From Epiperipatus broadwayi (taxonomy: Eukaryota > Onychophora > Udeonychophora > Euonychophora > Peripatidae): 64,000 nucleotides of DNA. The DNA lies in contig JAQFVV010012420.1 of NCBI GenBank assembly GCA_028023455.1, forward strand, positions 562,001-626,000, read 5' to 3'. Under the pieces are notes generated by a model, which searched no databases, was not told the DNA's origin, and saw only the letters and a list, made by a program, of their open reading frames with translations. Each line of letters opens with the position of its first letter. Within the stretch, counting starts at the first letter, position 1. The position numbers were made by a program, and so were the translations under genes. Positions 36,908-51,607 of this stretch are shown piece after piece.

Positions 36908-39900
36908 TAAGTATGGCTTATAACATCCCAAGTAGAATGCAATTTATTCTTTAGATATAAACTATAGCTCTTAGGTGTCCTTTCTATTTTATTCCCCCCA
37001 AAAAAGTAATAAATAAATACGATTACTATTAAATATTATTTATCACTTAATCATAGTAATCTATTGCTTAATTATTTCCCATCTACTTTTTGGCAAGGAA
37101 CGTAATATAAATCTTTACTAAAACCTGTAACTAAATAAATGAAAATGGTTAATTATCACTGATACTGGTTCGAACACCTATATAAAGCAAGAAAGTCAAT
37201 TTAAAGGAATGAGTATGTAATGTAACTAGTTCAATTGTATAGTATATTTTATAATCATTTTATAAATATATTCATTACAATAAATTTTGTAAAACTCATT
37301 TTACATTCTATTTTTTATTTTTCTTCAAAATTCATGAGATATTAATTTTCAAGCAGTTAGTAATAAGCTAAAGATGAACAAGAAAATATTGGAAGGTATT
37401 ACACGGTGATAAAAAAAAAAAAAAAACTAATGCAGACAACTTGTAGCAATTTTCATTTCGTTTTTTGGACATAGTTTATTAAATCGTTATAACTAGTTTT
37501 ATTGATTAGTTGGAAAAAAAATAGAAATGTTTGAATACACATTTAAATTCAATAAAATGTAAAGGGATTTAATAAAATTTTATGACTAAATTAATAAAAT
37601 ATCACAGCGTCAAAGCTATAAATATTATCGACTTACAATCGCACATGTAATTTCAGCATAAACGAAATGAAAAATATGACAAATGTAGTATAATTTTCAA
37701 TAGTTACTACTAATTAATCTAAATTTTCATTTATTGTAATAAAAATATTAAATGTCTAAATAAAAAATTTTAAATTTATTAAGTAATAAAAAGAAAAGAT
37801 TACTTGTGTTTTCGATTTTTTTGTTCTTTAACTTTAGAGATTTTAATATTATTTAGTGAAAGCTGCCATATTTTTCATCACACGTCATTGGATTCATAGC
37901 GCACTCTTTAGTTAATTAGTTTCGTTCTTTCTTCTTTTTGATAGCTGACTAGGAGGGTATTGCGTATTCAGTTTTGTGAAAAGAATTTAACGTTAAACTA
38001 TATATATTATCAAACTCAACTGCAGTAAAAAGTAGGATATTAAAATTTGATTTATTTATAGGTTTAATTATTATTATTTTTGTCATTTTATTATTGAATT
38101 TATATCAAAAAAAGTAGGTTTGTTGGGTCTTTTTTTTTTTTTTCGATCTAACCGCCATTTTTTTTTTTTTTTTAATCGTAGAAAGCTGGATTTAATTTAA
38201 TCAAAAAATTGGAAAAAAATATATATATATAGTCTAAGTACTACCCCGAGTATATATATATTAGCTGTTATAGTAATAATTAATTTATACAAAAAATAAT
38301 TTTTTGGCGGGATTTTGTTTTTTTGAGCCCCAACTTACGTTACTATTAAATCTATTTTCTAATTTTTTTTAATGCTTATTTAATGAATTTCACTTAATAA
38401 AACAAGTGAAAATTTAAAGTTAGATTGATTGTCAGCGACAATGCTTAATGCAACTGCTAGGCTAAAATTATTTGGATTGTAAGCTGAATTTTGATTTGGA
38501 ACAATGTAACGTTTAATTGCGTACATGGATAAAAATGTTAAATCATATCTATTTTAAAATATAGAAATAATTTTAAAAATGCATCAACATAAATTTTTAC
38601 AGAATTCAAATGCTTGGAATTAAGTTTAGTGCTTTGGATTAAATTTTATTTAGATGTAAAACCATGTATTGATGATAACTTAATTAAGAATGGTATAATG
38701 GTGTTCAAAAATTTTACCTCTAATTTTATCAAGTTAATAAAATTTGTGGAAGAGGTCTGGCTTGCAAGAAATTAAAATATTCATAGGTATTTACTTATTT
38801 TTTTCATTGTTTACCTGTGTATTGTAAGATTAGAGAGGAGGGATCAACTTAAATTTAACCGAGGTGTATTTTTTTTTCTAATTTTTATATGGTTTCTCAA
38901 CCAACAATGGCGTCTTTTTTGTTAAATAATAGAAAGGATAATGATGAACCCTAAACTTATGCTTGATAGACGTTTTTAACTGAATTTTTATTTCATGTGA
39001 TCTTTTTTTTCTTGCGGTGGTAATAGTTGGCATTTTTTAAAATTTTATTTTAATTTCGGTTTTAAAATCTGGATTTATTGCTTTATTTAAATATTCAATT
39101 TGGAAAAAACTACCCCAAAAGTCTTATACAAAGAAGGTATTGCCTTTAGATTTGCTTGATTTTTGATTTATTTATTTTTACCTTTTGAATGGCACGTTTA
39201 ATTAAAATAATTTTGTTATTATGAGTCCAAATTTTGATGAATACATTTTTAGCTTGGATTTATTTCAGATCCATCTATATTAGTTGTCAATGAATATTAT
39301 CTATCATTTGATGTCTTAATAAATAGTCTTTATATAAATAGGTTTGAATTATGGTAAGTTTTGATTTTCTGCCATTAATGCCAACTTAGTATTTTTGAGT
39401 ATTTTTCTATATAAGGTATTGGTAAAATATTTTTCATGTGCTGCCATAGCAGCAGATCTAAAACTTCTTTAGTTGCCATATGCATTTCTTTTGAAAACAC
39501 TTTTCTGACATTGAAAAACTTCCAGATACATTCAACTATTATTAACACAGGCTAGTTGTAAAACACATTTTAATTGATAGTTTATTTATGCTGTCAAGTG
39601 ATATTACAACATGAGAATTGAATTAAAATGATTTTTAGATTATTGGATAATGAATTCAAGCTTAGGCTTTTTTTTTTTTGAGACTATTGCAATTTTTTAT
39701 ACTTTTCTAGGTGTTCCTTTTTTTTTCAGACATGAATTATCACACTTGTTTGACTAGGAATTATTTGCCAGTTATGTGAGCAAATGTTTTTGGGAAATAC
39801 ACTTAACATAAAATATAAAATTTATACCGACTTGCCTTTGATAATAACTAGTTGGGTGTCGCCTTAAATTCAATGCTCATGAATCTAGACCAGTAATACT

Positions 39901-40930
39901 CCTCAAAACGTTTTATATTAACTTGTGTTATTACTAGCAATTTAATTGTAGCTAGAAGACTAGTTTGAATTTTTTTTAAAAACTACCTATTTCAACATAA
40001 ACTACAAACATACGTATTGATTAAGTAGGAAATATAATGCAATCTTTTAAGAAATAATTTTAATACATTCATGATTTGTATAGGTACATACACTGCAATA
40101 AAGATAGCTGGTAGAAAAAAATGGCAATTGACCAATACAATTTCTAGTCTCTAGAGAATTTATAAAGGAGGAACATGAAGATATTTAAAAATCATGCATG
40201 TTACTGACATTGTTGAAAGAAAATAAATTGAATTGGACATATCACTAAGCTGATAATAAATGAACAATTGAAATCATAAACTGGCTTCCAAGACATGACC
40301 CAGAAGAAGGGGGGGGGGGTGGATTTTCATGCAATAATTTTTTTTTTTATTATAAAAATTGGTCTCATTCTTTATTCTTGTCCCTTTTCTCTAACAACAC
40401 AATAATTGTGCTTATTTCAAAAATACTTGAAATTGTCAATACCAAACTAGGAACAGCAGCGTTCAAAACTATAGAACTATATTTCAGGAGAGTTAATTGC
40501 TCTTGTAGGTGTGAACAAAACAGATACTGGTTAGAAATTTCAAAGATCTTTCAAATAGCTCTAAAAAAAATTAGCAAGAAACTACTGCAGGAATATGACA
40601 GGTCATGAAATCAGATGCGTTGCTCAGATTTTTTTCTCAATTGTGAGCTATTGTAAATATCAATTCTTAAAATTTTTGTATTGATTTTGATTTATTTTTG
40701 GATGAAATTGATATCTTCAGCTAATGCCTCTTAGAACTTAAAGCTTTTCATCATCAAATGTTTAAAATTTCTATAGAAATAAAATGTCAAAATCACAAAA
40801 GTATTAGTTCTTGTATAGTGAGTCCTTATATTAGTAACAAGATTGCACTTTATGTGTATGACTAATTATTTTGTAAGTTGGCTTCTTCAGGAAAAATTGA
40901 TCCCATTCAATCTTTGCATAAGCTAAACTA
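36908..40930. other. A+T-rich DNA, no gene proven
   Basis: Base composition is a little more varied at 37.85-39.0 kb, with long T runs at 38131-38175 and a 16-codon frame starting CAACAATGGCG near 38904. Nothing resembles a known protein. A 76-codon frame at 40378-40608 starts at TTG, not ATG, and has no recognisable motif. A G11 run lies at 40309-40319. Confidence 0.4.
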
Positions 40931-41130
40931 TTCAAGTAACTTTGAATTTAGTATCTGAGATAAAAGATTTTCAAACTATAGAAATCTTGTTCATTTATAA
41001 ATTTAAACATGCTTTATGCTAAAATAGTTATGCCTGCTGTTCAAGTAACTTCTAATTTAGTATCTGAGATAAAACATCCTCAAACTAATAGAGATCTTAT
41101 AAATTTAAATATGCTTTGTGAAAATATAAT
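40931..41130 (+). repeat. Diverged tandem duplication, 109-bp period
   Basis: TTCAAGTAACTTTGAATTTA (40931) recurs at 41040 with few changes. Both are followed by GTATCTGAGATAAAA, a CTATAGARATCTT segment and ATAAATTTAAAYATGCTTTR. Confidence 0.8.
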
Positions 41131-42254
41131 GTTTTGAAAATAACATTTTTCCCTTCTCTTTTTTTTAGTTATTAATAGATAAATAATTATTGGTTGATTC
41201 TTCATCTGATGCATTTTTGTGGATTAATAGTTTTCTGGTGCAGGGATTTTATATTTAACAGACCATATATATATATATATATTCTTAGTAGGCCCAAAAT
41301 AAATGATTAATGATAATTATTTCATTGCTATTCCAATTGGAAGTTTTTAAGTAACTGTTGGGAAAAAACAGCTTACTATAACTTGGGCATGTCAATCAAT
41401 ATGATTAGTTGTTATATAGATTAGTAGTTTTTTTTTTCTGAGGATTAAAAGTATAATGCATCTTATAATATTTGACAAAAAAATGTTACATTAACATTAC
41501 TTGTATCCTTAAATATTCTTAATCATAGAATAGTGACATTTTATTAAGAACTGGAACAAAGATAGCTAATACAAAAAAAAAAAAAGCAATTGACCAATAA
41601 TTTTCAAGTGAGGCACATATGAAGATAAGGAATATAAAAATATTTAGGAGTGATTCATTAATAATTGAATATTTGTAATTCTGTAAAATTGACAAAAAAT
41701 TAATAGTGGTATAAGAAAATTTAACTGAATTGATAAGAAAAATTAGAAAATAAATTACAAAGATATAATTATTATGAAAAAGACATTTTAAAATGTGTGA
41801 GATTTCTACAAATAATTATAGAATTCACTAATTACTGCATCCCCCGAATTGTTTTAAATGAAGTAAACTGCAATTTAACTTATAGAAGGGAAAATTTGAA
41901 TTACTATTGATGTTTTAAAAGTATATGAAGAGATGGTAAAATTGTCAGCAAGAATAATTGCTATTTTAAGAAAGATAATTAAAAAGGATGTATCTATCAA
42001 TTGCACTTAAAAATTATTGATAACAATTTAACCATTAGCTTTTAAGTAGAGTGGTTGTTACAATTCAAAACACTAATACTTATTTACAAAATGGTGGATA
42101 TGTGTAATTATAATTTTGTATTTCAAATAACATTATTATTATAGTGATTAGATAAATTACTTTTTTTAATGTGCTTATGTTTATCATTTTTCACATAATA
42201 AATGTAAAATATTTTGAATTATGTCAGTTAAACTAATGTTAACTGTCTGGTTTA
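41131..42254. other. A+T-rich DNA, nothing recognised
   Basis: Contains an (AT)n microsatellite at about 41264-41281 and poly-A/T runs. No coding or RNA signal found. Confidence 0.45.
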
Positions 42255-42312
42255 GTACAGAGGTGAGATGGTAGAGTGTAAAACTCGGATTGTGGTTCAA
42301 GTCTGTCATTTC
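42255..42312 (+). other. Degenerate tRNA-like fragment
   Basis: AGTACAGAGGTGAGATGGTAGAGTG resembles a D-arm/A-box region, and GTGGTTCAAGTCTG, about 30 bases on, resembles a B box. The arms do not make a full cloverleaf, so this is more likely a decayed tRNA-derived retroposon than a tRNA gene. Confidence 0.3.
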
Positions 42313-45300
42313 TGATACTATATTTTCATTTGAATTCCCAAATACTAAAATCGCATTGATGAGGACTGCATATTCTGGCTTGTAAAGAAACATTGGGTTA
42401 TGTTATGAAAGGATGTAATTATATAGTGAAATTATTTCAGCATAAAATTAGTTATAAATGATTTTGAGGTGTTATAAATATTTTGTGGTTTTGTATGTAA
42501 TCTTGATGTATAAAGTTTTATAAAAATGTATGCATACAGTAATAAAATATATACAAATAGTGAACTCAGTTCATTAAAAAAAAATTGTAGGCAAAGATAA
42601 TTGTTTCTAATTTAAAATTTTCTGATTTAAAAGATTTTTTTTTTAATTAAAACTTTCAAATTAAGAATATTCTTGTAGAAAAATATTGCATTGAGATCAT
42701 AATTGGTCAGTAATAAATGAAAAACCTATAGATCCATAAAAAAAGTATTTATATTAAAATGAGGCCGATTAGAAATATTGATTCAAAAGATAATATGCTT
42801 ATTTATGATATATCAAAAATTTAATGTGTCTGGTAAAAAAATTTTTGCTACCATTATTTATACACATTAAACATTTTTCAATATATATAATGCTGATTAA
42901 TTTCGAGCAGTTTATTTACTATGTGAAAGTAACCTTATTCATAAGTCAGAAATTGATTGTAAAAAAAGTATATAAAAAATGACAAAATGTACATTGTGGA
43001 TCTTTTTCTTTTTTTTTACCTTTACATAGTATATTTATCATTAGGTTTGATTAAATACTTATTACTGTATTTCAATTTTAAATCTGAGATTGGTGAAAGT
43101 ACTATCAGATTTATAATGATGTTGAGCTTCATTTCTTGTTTTACTCTAGCTAAGAAAAGCTAAATATTTCTGATTAATATTGAATTGGGTAGTGTGTCTG
43201 ACTGAAAGAAAAATAGTCTATTGGGAAAAAATTGTAAATTTCCTGGATTAAACTTCCTTGTATGGTGTATGTATGTTTATGAAATTTTTGATTTACACTT
43301 TTTGAAACAATTTCTCTTATGAATGCGAAGTAAAGATATATCTAAAAAAATTTCTTATATGTGTACTTCAATATCTAAACTGACAGTAAAATAAGTGGCT
43401 TTTTCTCTATATAGTTGTGATAGGTGCTGTGCATTTTTAGTATTTCAGCATATGAGATATAAAAAAATTTAAACATTAAATGTTGTACAGCCTTCACAGT
43501 AAATAATTTGAAATTTGTTGAGCCATGTCATTGAAGGAAAAAAAGATGCCTTTGTGAACTGATAGTGGCAATTGCATTCCAAAAATGGGAATATATGTGA
43601 AATAATTGTGCATATGCTATTGGATTCATTTTTAATAAATTTATTTATTTTTTAACATTGTCAAAAATAAACAATTGGAAATACAATAGGAAATTTTATG
43701 CTTGCTTCATTTTGTATAAAATGTTATCCTTTCTGATTTTTATCTTACTGTATTCTTTTATCAGAGAATTTGAAGTTATATATTTGGGAAATTTGTCTCT
43801 TGAAAAGTTTAGGGAAAATAAGCATACACCTATTGTTTAAAAAGAATGAACAGAAAAGTGAATTCAGAAAGTTGCTAATAGGTGAAAATATCATTGTACT
43901 AATATATTGACAGAATTTTATTAACCAATATTGAAGCAATAAAAAAAAAAGCTAAAATCTCAGGAAAGTAATTAGAAAAGAGAAATCAAAATTAAAAAGT
44001 ATGTAAGTGAACTGCATAAGAAAAATAACTATAACATTTGAAAAGATATTGAAAGTGGAGAACAAGCATGGTTAAATAAGTTGGCCATAAAATTTCAACT
44101 TGGAATAGGTTTACAGAAAAACGGAATATACAGAGAAACTCACATAGACATCAGAAATTTTTTTAATAAGTTTTTCCCAAATTTCATTTATAATTTGGGT
44201 ACATAATTAGATTATTCTGTGATAGTTTCTTTTTGAACTTCTATTGCCAATAATATTTGATTATAAATTGATATAAAAATATTCCACTGTAAAAAGCTTG
44301 CAATTAAAATATTTAATGAAATTAGTAAATAGCAACAACAAAAAATAACTACTTTTTTTACAAATATTAAAAATTGAAACTGAACATTGATATATAGTGT
44401 AAAATCCTTGCTGTGAATTTTTTTTTTTACAAAAAATTCCATAAGTTTCAGCACATGCAATGCAGGAAATTTTAAGATCATTGAAATTATATTTTGTGAA
44501 AATACCTTTGTATAATTTATATAGTATGTGGAATCTGTTTCCTTTATAGAATATAAGCAAAGCATTTAACAGTAGACAAATTTTACCCCGCCTATTTATC
44601 TTTTTTTTTTCTTGGTTATATTGTAACAATCTTATTTTCTACTTAATAATTCTCTGATTTTTAGATATATGGAGGACATGAATAAAGATTAATAAACAAG
44701 TAATTTGTCAAAAAAAAAAACAACCACGGGCAAAAAAGTAAAATAAGTAGTGATTTTTCCAAAACTTAGATATTATTTGGATTTATCATGATAAAACCTA
44801 ACTTTAAATAATGTAAAATATTTTGACAAGAAGCATATTTTTATTTCTGGCATAAAAGTGTGTTAAAAAAAATACCAAAATTTTAATGTCATCTACTTAT
44901 TTAGAAATGAAAACTGATCATTTTAATAAGATATATAAATTATCTATAAACCTTAGTTTGTTGCACATATCTCATCCATTCACTTTTCCACAATTCAATT
45001 AGACTTTCTTCATTTTTATTGGTTCCAGTTTTTTTTATCTCCATTAAATCCTTATATCTAGCTATTATAAAAGGATTAAAAATTCACAAAAACTTTTTTT
45101 TTTAAAAAAATTGAAATGATTCCAGCTGTTAATAATAGAAATGGAAATTGGCAGGACTGTGTAGTCTCCAGGTAATGTTAATCTAATGCCACAACTTAAA
45201 TAATGCCTGTTCTTTGGGGGGGGGGGGTTTGTGAGCAACATTGGGTTTATTAATAACTTTTATTAGTCACTCATTAGACTAGAGATCCAATGATGAATAT

Positions 45301-46630
45301 TTCTATAGTATAATTTCATTACACCACTCATGCAAGGTAGATGTTTGTTTCACAAGTTTTTATTTGATCTATCTCGAATACGATTTGATTTTTCTGTTAA
45401 GATACTCCTATAAATCCATTAATTTAAAAATTTGTGGTAACTAATTCATTAACATTCAAGTGAATGAATTCTTGTTTGATGTCTTGCTATCTAGATGACT
45501 TAACATTTTCTGCTTTAAATTGTTTTTCTAAATAAACTTTACATGGTGTATGGCTGAAGTTCTTCCATCTTATTGTCTTGGTGAAAGTAGTTAGTATTGC
45601 AATTCTTTAAAGGATCTTTGGTGTGATCTACAACGTAAATAGGATTTGCCTCACAAAAATATTTCCATCTATCATAAAGTATTGTTTTAGAAAAATTTGC
45701 TCTGGATATTTTATTCATACAGTTTTTGAAAAAAGCATCCTTACATTCAAGTAATACTTCATGGATTCAGTGTCTTGATGATTTGTTGAACTTTTACCTT
45801 AAAAATTCTTACGTTGCTTTTTAAGTTCCATATTCATTTTAATCTAGCAGAGAGAATTCATGGTTTCTTTTTAATCAAGCTGCTAATAATACAACTTATC
45901 ATATCCCAGTTTGTTTTTTTAGTGTTACATTTATTGCTAATCTATTATCTGAACCACATTATGGTTTCTATTTAAATACAATCCATAAAATGTCATTTGA
46001 GTGTGGGTGCAACTCGTAGGTTCCCCCCCCCCCAATTAATGGTGCAAACATTAAAGTTCACAGTCAATAATCTTTTAACATGTATACATTGCAATCTCCA
46101 ATGAGAAAATTTTAAAGCAAAAATATCTACCAAGGATTTTTTGTATTTTATGATGGCCACAAAAATTATTGAATACAAAGCTTTTCATTGATACATTTAG
46201 AAATTTATAGGAATAGAAAATTTGTAAGTTGGATTTTATAGCTAGTCAACCTCATGGTGTCTATTTTCATGCCTTTTAAATAACGCTATAAAATCTTATT
46301 CAGTTAAACTTTCTATACAAAACTTGTTTTTTTAATAATGGCTATATCAATATTTATATGGAAATTTTTTAGCTATAAACATTCTGCATTCGGGTATTGA
46401 AGAATTCACATTAAGTTGTTGACTATTACAGATGCTACATTGAATTTGTATGTATAGTCATAAGTTAATCATAGCATGGAAAGCAGTAAACTTGAGAAAA
46501 TAAAAAACTAAAAAATAAGAAAAGTTGTGAATTTTGATTACTGTTCAAAATGTGATATTAATGCCATATTTAAATTGCATAATATTTCCACTTAGTTTCC
46601 AGCCATTTTAGCTTTTAGGAGAATGTAGCT
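42313..46630. other. A+T-rich DNA with two poly-G/C runs
   Basis: Overlapping minus-strand frames of 117 and 122 codons at 44212-44629 are Phe/Tyr/Ile/Lys-rich and motif-free. G12 at 45216-45227 and C11 at 46023-46033 interrupt A/T-rich sequence. TTATTAGTCACTCATTAGAC at 45260-45279 belongs to repeat family R. No gene recognised. Confidence 0.45.
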
Positions 46631-46879
46631 ACGTATGTTGGAATTCATACACAATAAAGATATGCTTATTTATTACTCGTAAACTTAATATATAGAGAAA
46701 TTGTTAAAAATACACGTATGTTGGAATTCATACACAATAAAGATATGCTTATTTATTACTCGTAAACTTAATATATAGAGAAATTATTAAAAATACACGT
46801 ATGTTGGAATTCATACACATTAAAGATATGCTTATTTATTACTCGTAAACTTAATATATAGAGAAATTGTTAAAAATAC
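46631..46879 (+). repeat. 3x83-bp tandem repeat
   Basis: Units begin ACGTATGTTGGAATTCATAC at 46631, 46714 and 46797. Differences are single bases (for example GTTAAAA/ATTAAAA and ACAATAAAG/ACATTAAAG). Near-identity marks a recent expansion, useful as a VNTR. Confidence 0.93.
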
Positions 46880-49800
46880 AATGTAGTCTGTATCTTCTAT
46901 TTTAAATGTAATTTGTAAATTATTAGTTCTCTAAATCGTTTTATAGATTTTCACTTTGAATTATCATAGATGAAATTCATTCTGTTGTTTGCCATGTCTA
47001 ATTTATTAAGGGCTATGCGATTATTTAGAAAATGTTTATTACTCTTATAGGGATTATGTATTTGAGGAATTGTAATTTCTAATAATTAATGTTGTATTTA
47101 AGTGGTTAGTATGTACTTAACAGCAATATTGGCAAAAGAAGGCTGTAAGAATAAGTGATTTCACTTTGATGTGACTTATGTGGTTGCTTTTTTTTTTTGG
47201 ATGTTTTTTTATACTCCTTATAAAAATTATTAAACTTTTGTAGATGTATTCTGATTGTATTAAAAAAATATAGATTTTTTGTGTAGGATCCAGTAGATGT
47301 GAGAAATGTAATTTTATCTATAAAAAAAAATAGATGTTGGCTCACGGAATATTTTATTCTTCAATATAATGTGGGAGCAATTTATATGTGTGCCTATTTA
47401 TATGGAAGATTGCTAATTTTTTTATCTTTTATAAATAGGCCTTCACATATTTCCAGATTTTGTGACAAAAATTATTTTTAATCATTAAAAATATGAGAAT
47501 TATTAATATTGTTATCATAATCAATTCTTTTAGAAAAAATTTGAACATAATGAGACCAATTTTTGAAATGTGAATAATTTATCTTTAAAATGACATTTTT
47601 TTTAAAAAAAAAAAACTTAAATTAGCTGCATAAAGTGATTGTGCAATCATCAGTTAAACAAAATGTGCTTCAGAAAATATTTTTGCTATGTAATCTCACC
47701 TAGACAAAATTGTAGCCAGATTTTGTAAGGCAAGTCATTTTAAAACTACATTTAGAGGTGGAATTTCTATATAGGATTACCAAAACATGTCTGCCCCCTC
47801 CTCTTTTTTTTTTTTAGATTTGTGTGATGAGAAATAAAATTAAGATTTAGGGTGTTATATAAATTTGTGTAGTGAATCATGTTTTTTTTTTTTAAAGTAG
47901 TTTTGTCATTCTCCACAGTTCTTATATTGCTATGTTATATGTGTGAGATAAAAATTATAAACCGAAAATAGGAAAGTTTCATCTCTTTAAGTATGTTAAA
48001 CAAATCCACATACAATATAAAATAAAGACCAGACAATAATTGATAATCAATTGTGGAAATATTCTAAATGTAAATCATTTTTTTAAAAAAGAGCATAATT
48101 TTCAAATTACCTGATTTTTTTAAATGGGATACGCTTTAAATTTTGAGTAATAGATGTGTGTGTGTGTATACGCTCTTATCAAAATTTCATTGAGATTTAA
48201 GAACTAATCCCAATCCAGTCAGTTTCTCAACATTAATTGGAATAATATGGCTGCTTTTTAAGTTCCTATGAAATATGATTTGATTTCATCAATAACCTTG
48301 ATAGCAATTTCATTTTGTGATATGACAAATTCGATATAAGCTTTTAATTGTTGTAAATTGTAACTTTAATAAATGTGTACTTGAGTATTAGTCCTGTAAT
48401 ATGGTATTGACATGCTGGCCTTTTCCCATTCGTATGTCTGCTGATACCTTTGTAAACTTTGTGATCTGACCAAAATAACATGTACATGGATCTTGTACAC
48501 GATATTTTTTTGTGAAAAAGTAATTTGTACACGGATGATCTTGTACATATTTTCGCTAGATTTACAGTTATCGGCAGGTTTTCACTAATATGAAAAGTTA
48601 CAGCAAGTCTAATACTGTAATAACACAGTAAACATATATGGTTTGCAGGAGTATTTCTCAAACATTTTAATCCATAGATTTTATATCTTAAAGACTACAT
48701 TTTCTCGGACCCTGGTGGAAGTATAGTGAATAAACTACCCAATGTTACTTTACATACAATCACTAAATTATATTTTTTTAAAATAATATCTACTTACAAA
48801 AACAGATAAATACATATGCTACTTACGACTATAATCAAATTGAAAATACATGTGTGATTAAAAACATTGCAAACCATAAATTTTAGGTCGTAAAAAGTAT
48901 TTTTCTCTGCCCCCAAAAATATATTGAATCAGCTCCCAAATGTTACTTTACATCCGATGACAAAATTATAATTTTTTGTAAGTATTTACATATGCTACAT
49001 AGCACTACAATAAATAAGAGAATTGTTCACGTTCAAACAACCAAGAACAAAATATACACATATTCTACTTAAATTGTAATAAATAACAGGAATTAATTGG
49101 TTTTAAAAAAATTCAAATTTCATGTTACCCACAGAAAATGGGCATCCAAAATGGGTACGATTGCAGAGTGTGTGTATAGGTCTTTTCCAGAAAAATATGA
49201 AAAAACTGATTTTTATTTTTAAAAAAAAGTAAACCCAATAATTCAGAACAATAAATATCACTATGGAGAGTTTTGCCTGTTTTAATAACAATAAATATAT
49301 CTTATCAGACATCCTAAATATGATTGTAAAACTGAAAATTAGTTGAGTCTGTTGGGAATTTTGTTTATGACAATTTGCTTGAAACTTAAGATATATAGAT
49401 ATTGGAAATTTATGAATAGATTATTGTTGCTTTAATGAAATTTTATTAGATTATCAAATTATTTGTGGAATATTTTTTACTATAAGACATGATGGATGTT
49501 TTCCTGCTTTTTCCAGTAATATTTTTGGGAGAAGCAAGCATGTTTTTGTAAATCCTGGTATTATAAATGATATTTGTCAAATAATAAACTATTGACTAGT
49601 GTTTTGTATTGCTGTTAAAGATAATTTCAGTAGTAGAGCAGATAACAGATTATACCACTTCCTAGAATATTCTGAAGCAAAATGTCTTTCAGCAGTCCTG
49701 AAATATAGAAATTACAACGTTGTGCATTACCTTTGATAATTTTTTTGTATATGGGTTGCTCTGATTTCATATTTATGTCTAATTTGTTAGTGGAAATAAT

Positions 49801-50471
49801 GATATGAATAAAATTTATCTGCATAAGAGACAGTACTTATTGTATTTTATAAATGTGAAAAGTTCTTGCATGTGGGAGTTAATATCAATTTTGGTTTTTA
49901 TAATGATGAATTTAAAAATCTGAAATGATTTGTGTTTTTGTGCCTCATACTTTAAAGGCTATTTAGAATACCAGTTTTTAGTATATTCAAATTTTATACC
50001 TATCTGTTGGTTAATAGATAGGAATCTATAGAAAGACATTGATTTATTGATAAGATTAGATATTGGTGAGAAAATTGATGTCTGTGGCAATATGTTTCAG
50101 AAATTATGACTTAAACTCAGATTGCAGCAGAAAAGATATAATCAAGAATGGTTGTAATTTGATTATTGATTGTTAAATATTGAAGCAGCAAAATAAAATC
50201 TTAACATTGGCAAACAGATGATACAAATATTGTTGTCATAGTTTTCTGTTGCCCAGTTTAAACTTTAAATAGAGAACAAGTATCACTTTATGATTTAAAC
50301 ACTTGTTTGTATTCTTTCATGAGACATGCAAATGTCCCGTGAAAACTTCTACACAAGAACCATGCCTCTTTCTACATTTTGAAACAGCACATGGTTAACT
50401 GACTCTAACACTTGAATTTTTTCTTGATTTTAATCATCTGTATTCTCAATGTTCTGGGGATTATTTTTATA
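46880..50471. other. A+T-rich DNA, nothing recognised
   Basis: A 105-codon minus-strand frame (48344-48661) covers a locally repeated GTACAYGGATNATCTTGTACA sequence and is not convincing as protein. A short (GT)n run lies at 48152-48164. No RNA gene or element boundary found. Confidence 0.45.
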
Positions 50472-50788
50472 TACACCTGTGTCTCGTTTTATGCGGTAGA
50501 TAAGTTCCTCATAAAACGCGCACAAAAAATAGACTTACCTTGAAAAATGGGGAGTAGGTTACTGTAATTTTCAAAAATCGCATAAAAGCAAAGCAACAGC
50601 GTAAAATTACTTTAAAATTCACATAAAAAAATATGGAAATAAAATATCACATGAAAAAAATTGATACAAGACTAACTTTTTCCACTGATTTATTACTTAC
50701 ATACAGTATTTAATTTTATTCAAAACTATTTTTATGCATACTCTACAGTATTTTGATCATTATTGCTATTTGACGATAAGTAAGTTTG

Positions 50789-50985
50789 TTAGTAAACTAG
50801 TAAGACATCAGATTCGTCACAAGAGGAAATACTAGTGCCAACTTCAATTTTTTTAATTGCTCTTGTGGACTCGCCGAAACTGTTTTCCAATTGCTGTTGA
50901 TCCTTCCGATTTCGCTAAGCAATCTAAAATTGAAATTTTTGTTTCCAAAGAAATTCATTTACTTGGGTGTTTTTTTCTTCTCCGT
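50789..50985 (-). pseudogene. pogo/CENP-B-type helix-turn-helix relic, copy 1
   Basis: On the minus strand SLETKISILDCLAKSEGSTA is followed by IGKQF and, after a one-base shift, GESTRAIKKIEVG. This matches the psq/CENP-B N-terminal DNA-binding fold (SLxEKLxILDxLEKGES...IAxxxGVSxSTVRxIKKNE). The frame then ends CDESDVLLVY and stop. A TGA stands one residue before ISLETK where arginine is usual; copy 2 has the same TGA, so the family was spread in an already inactive form. The protein would bind the terminal inverted repeats. The nuclease domain is absent. Confidence 0.65.
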
Positions 50986-51537
50986 TAGAGTAAACTAAAA
51001 GTTTAAAATAAAAATAAGAACTTAGACTTACAATAATAAGACACCGACTCACCACTGTTGGACAAAATTTAAAACTAACAATTTCTTATTTTTGTCTTTA
51101 ATTTTTTTAATTTTCAATTCCGTTTAAAAATCAAATTTCATTGTTTCGTGTCACATTAATTTCAGATCACGTTATACAATTTTTAAATTGTTAATTATAA
51201 TTAAAAATCAGATTTTATCAAATTTAATTATGCCCACCTATAACTTATCTTTTAAAAATAAACCTGCGGACACTAAATGATTAATTGATTATGTGTACTG
51301 TTTTTAAAAAAGCAAAAGTAGAATGTGATTTAAAATGCAGAAACAACATGCGTAGAATAGGCATCTATAAGGTTTGAACAGATTTACATTATAATCTTGT
51401 AAAATTTAATGTGTGTATATAAAATGGAGAAATCCTGATTTTAAGTGAATTATGAACTTCTTTATTCGATAAAATCTATTACAGTACTATTATAAAGCGC
51501 TGAAAATATTGAAATTATTAGATGGAAGTTAATCTCC

Positions 51538-51607
51538 GATAATGCGCTATTACTTTAAATATGATGTGAGTGCGTGAAATTTATATTTAAAGTAATGGCG
51601 CATTATC
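51538..51607. other. Hairpin inside transposon copy 1
   Basis: 25-bp arms 51538-51562 and 51583-51607 match at 24 positions (GATAATGCGCTATTACTTTA on the left), with a 20-base loop. Weaker pairing extends to about 51513-51633 (ATTATTAGAT / ATCTAATAAT). Copy 2 has the same structure at 61876-62001. Confidence 0.8.

Noticed and set aside
44212-44629. Two overlapping minus-strand frames of 117 and 122 codons
   Set aside because: They overlap in different frames, are dominated by A/T-rich codons and show no motif; at most one could be real and neither is convincing.
46631-46879. CRISPR-like array
   Set aside because: The 83-bp units are contiguous near-identical tandem repeats with no unique spacers, and the genome is eukaryotic.
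48344-48661. 105-codon minus-strand frame
   Set aside because: No recognisable family, and part of it is a local GTACA...TGTAC repetition.
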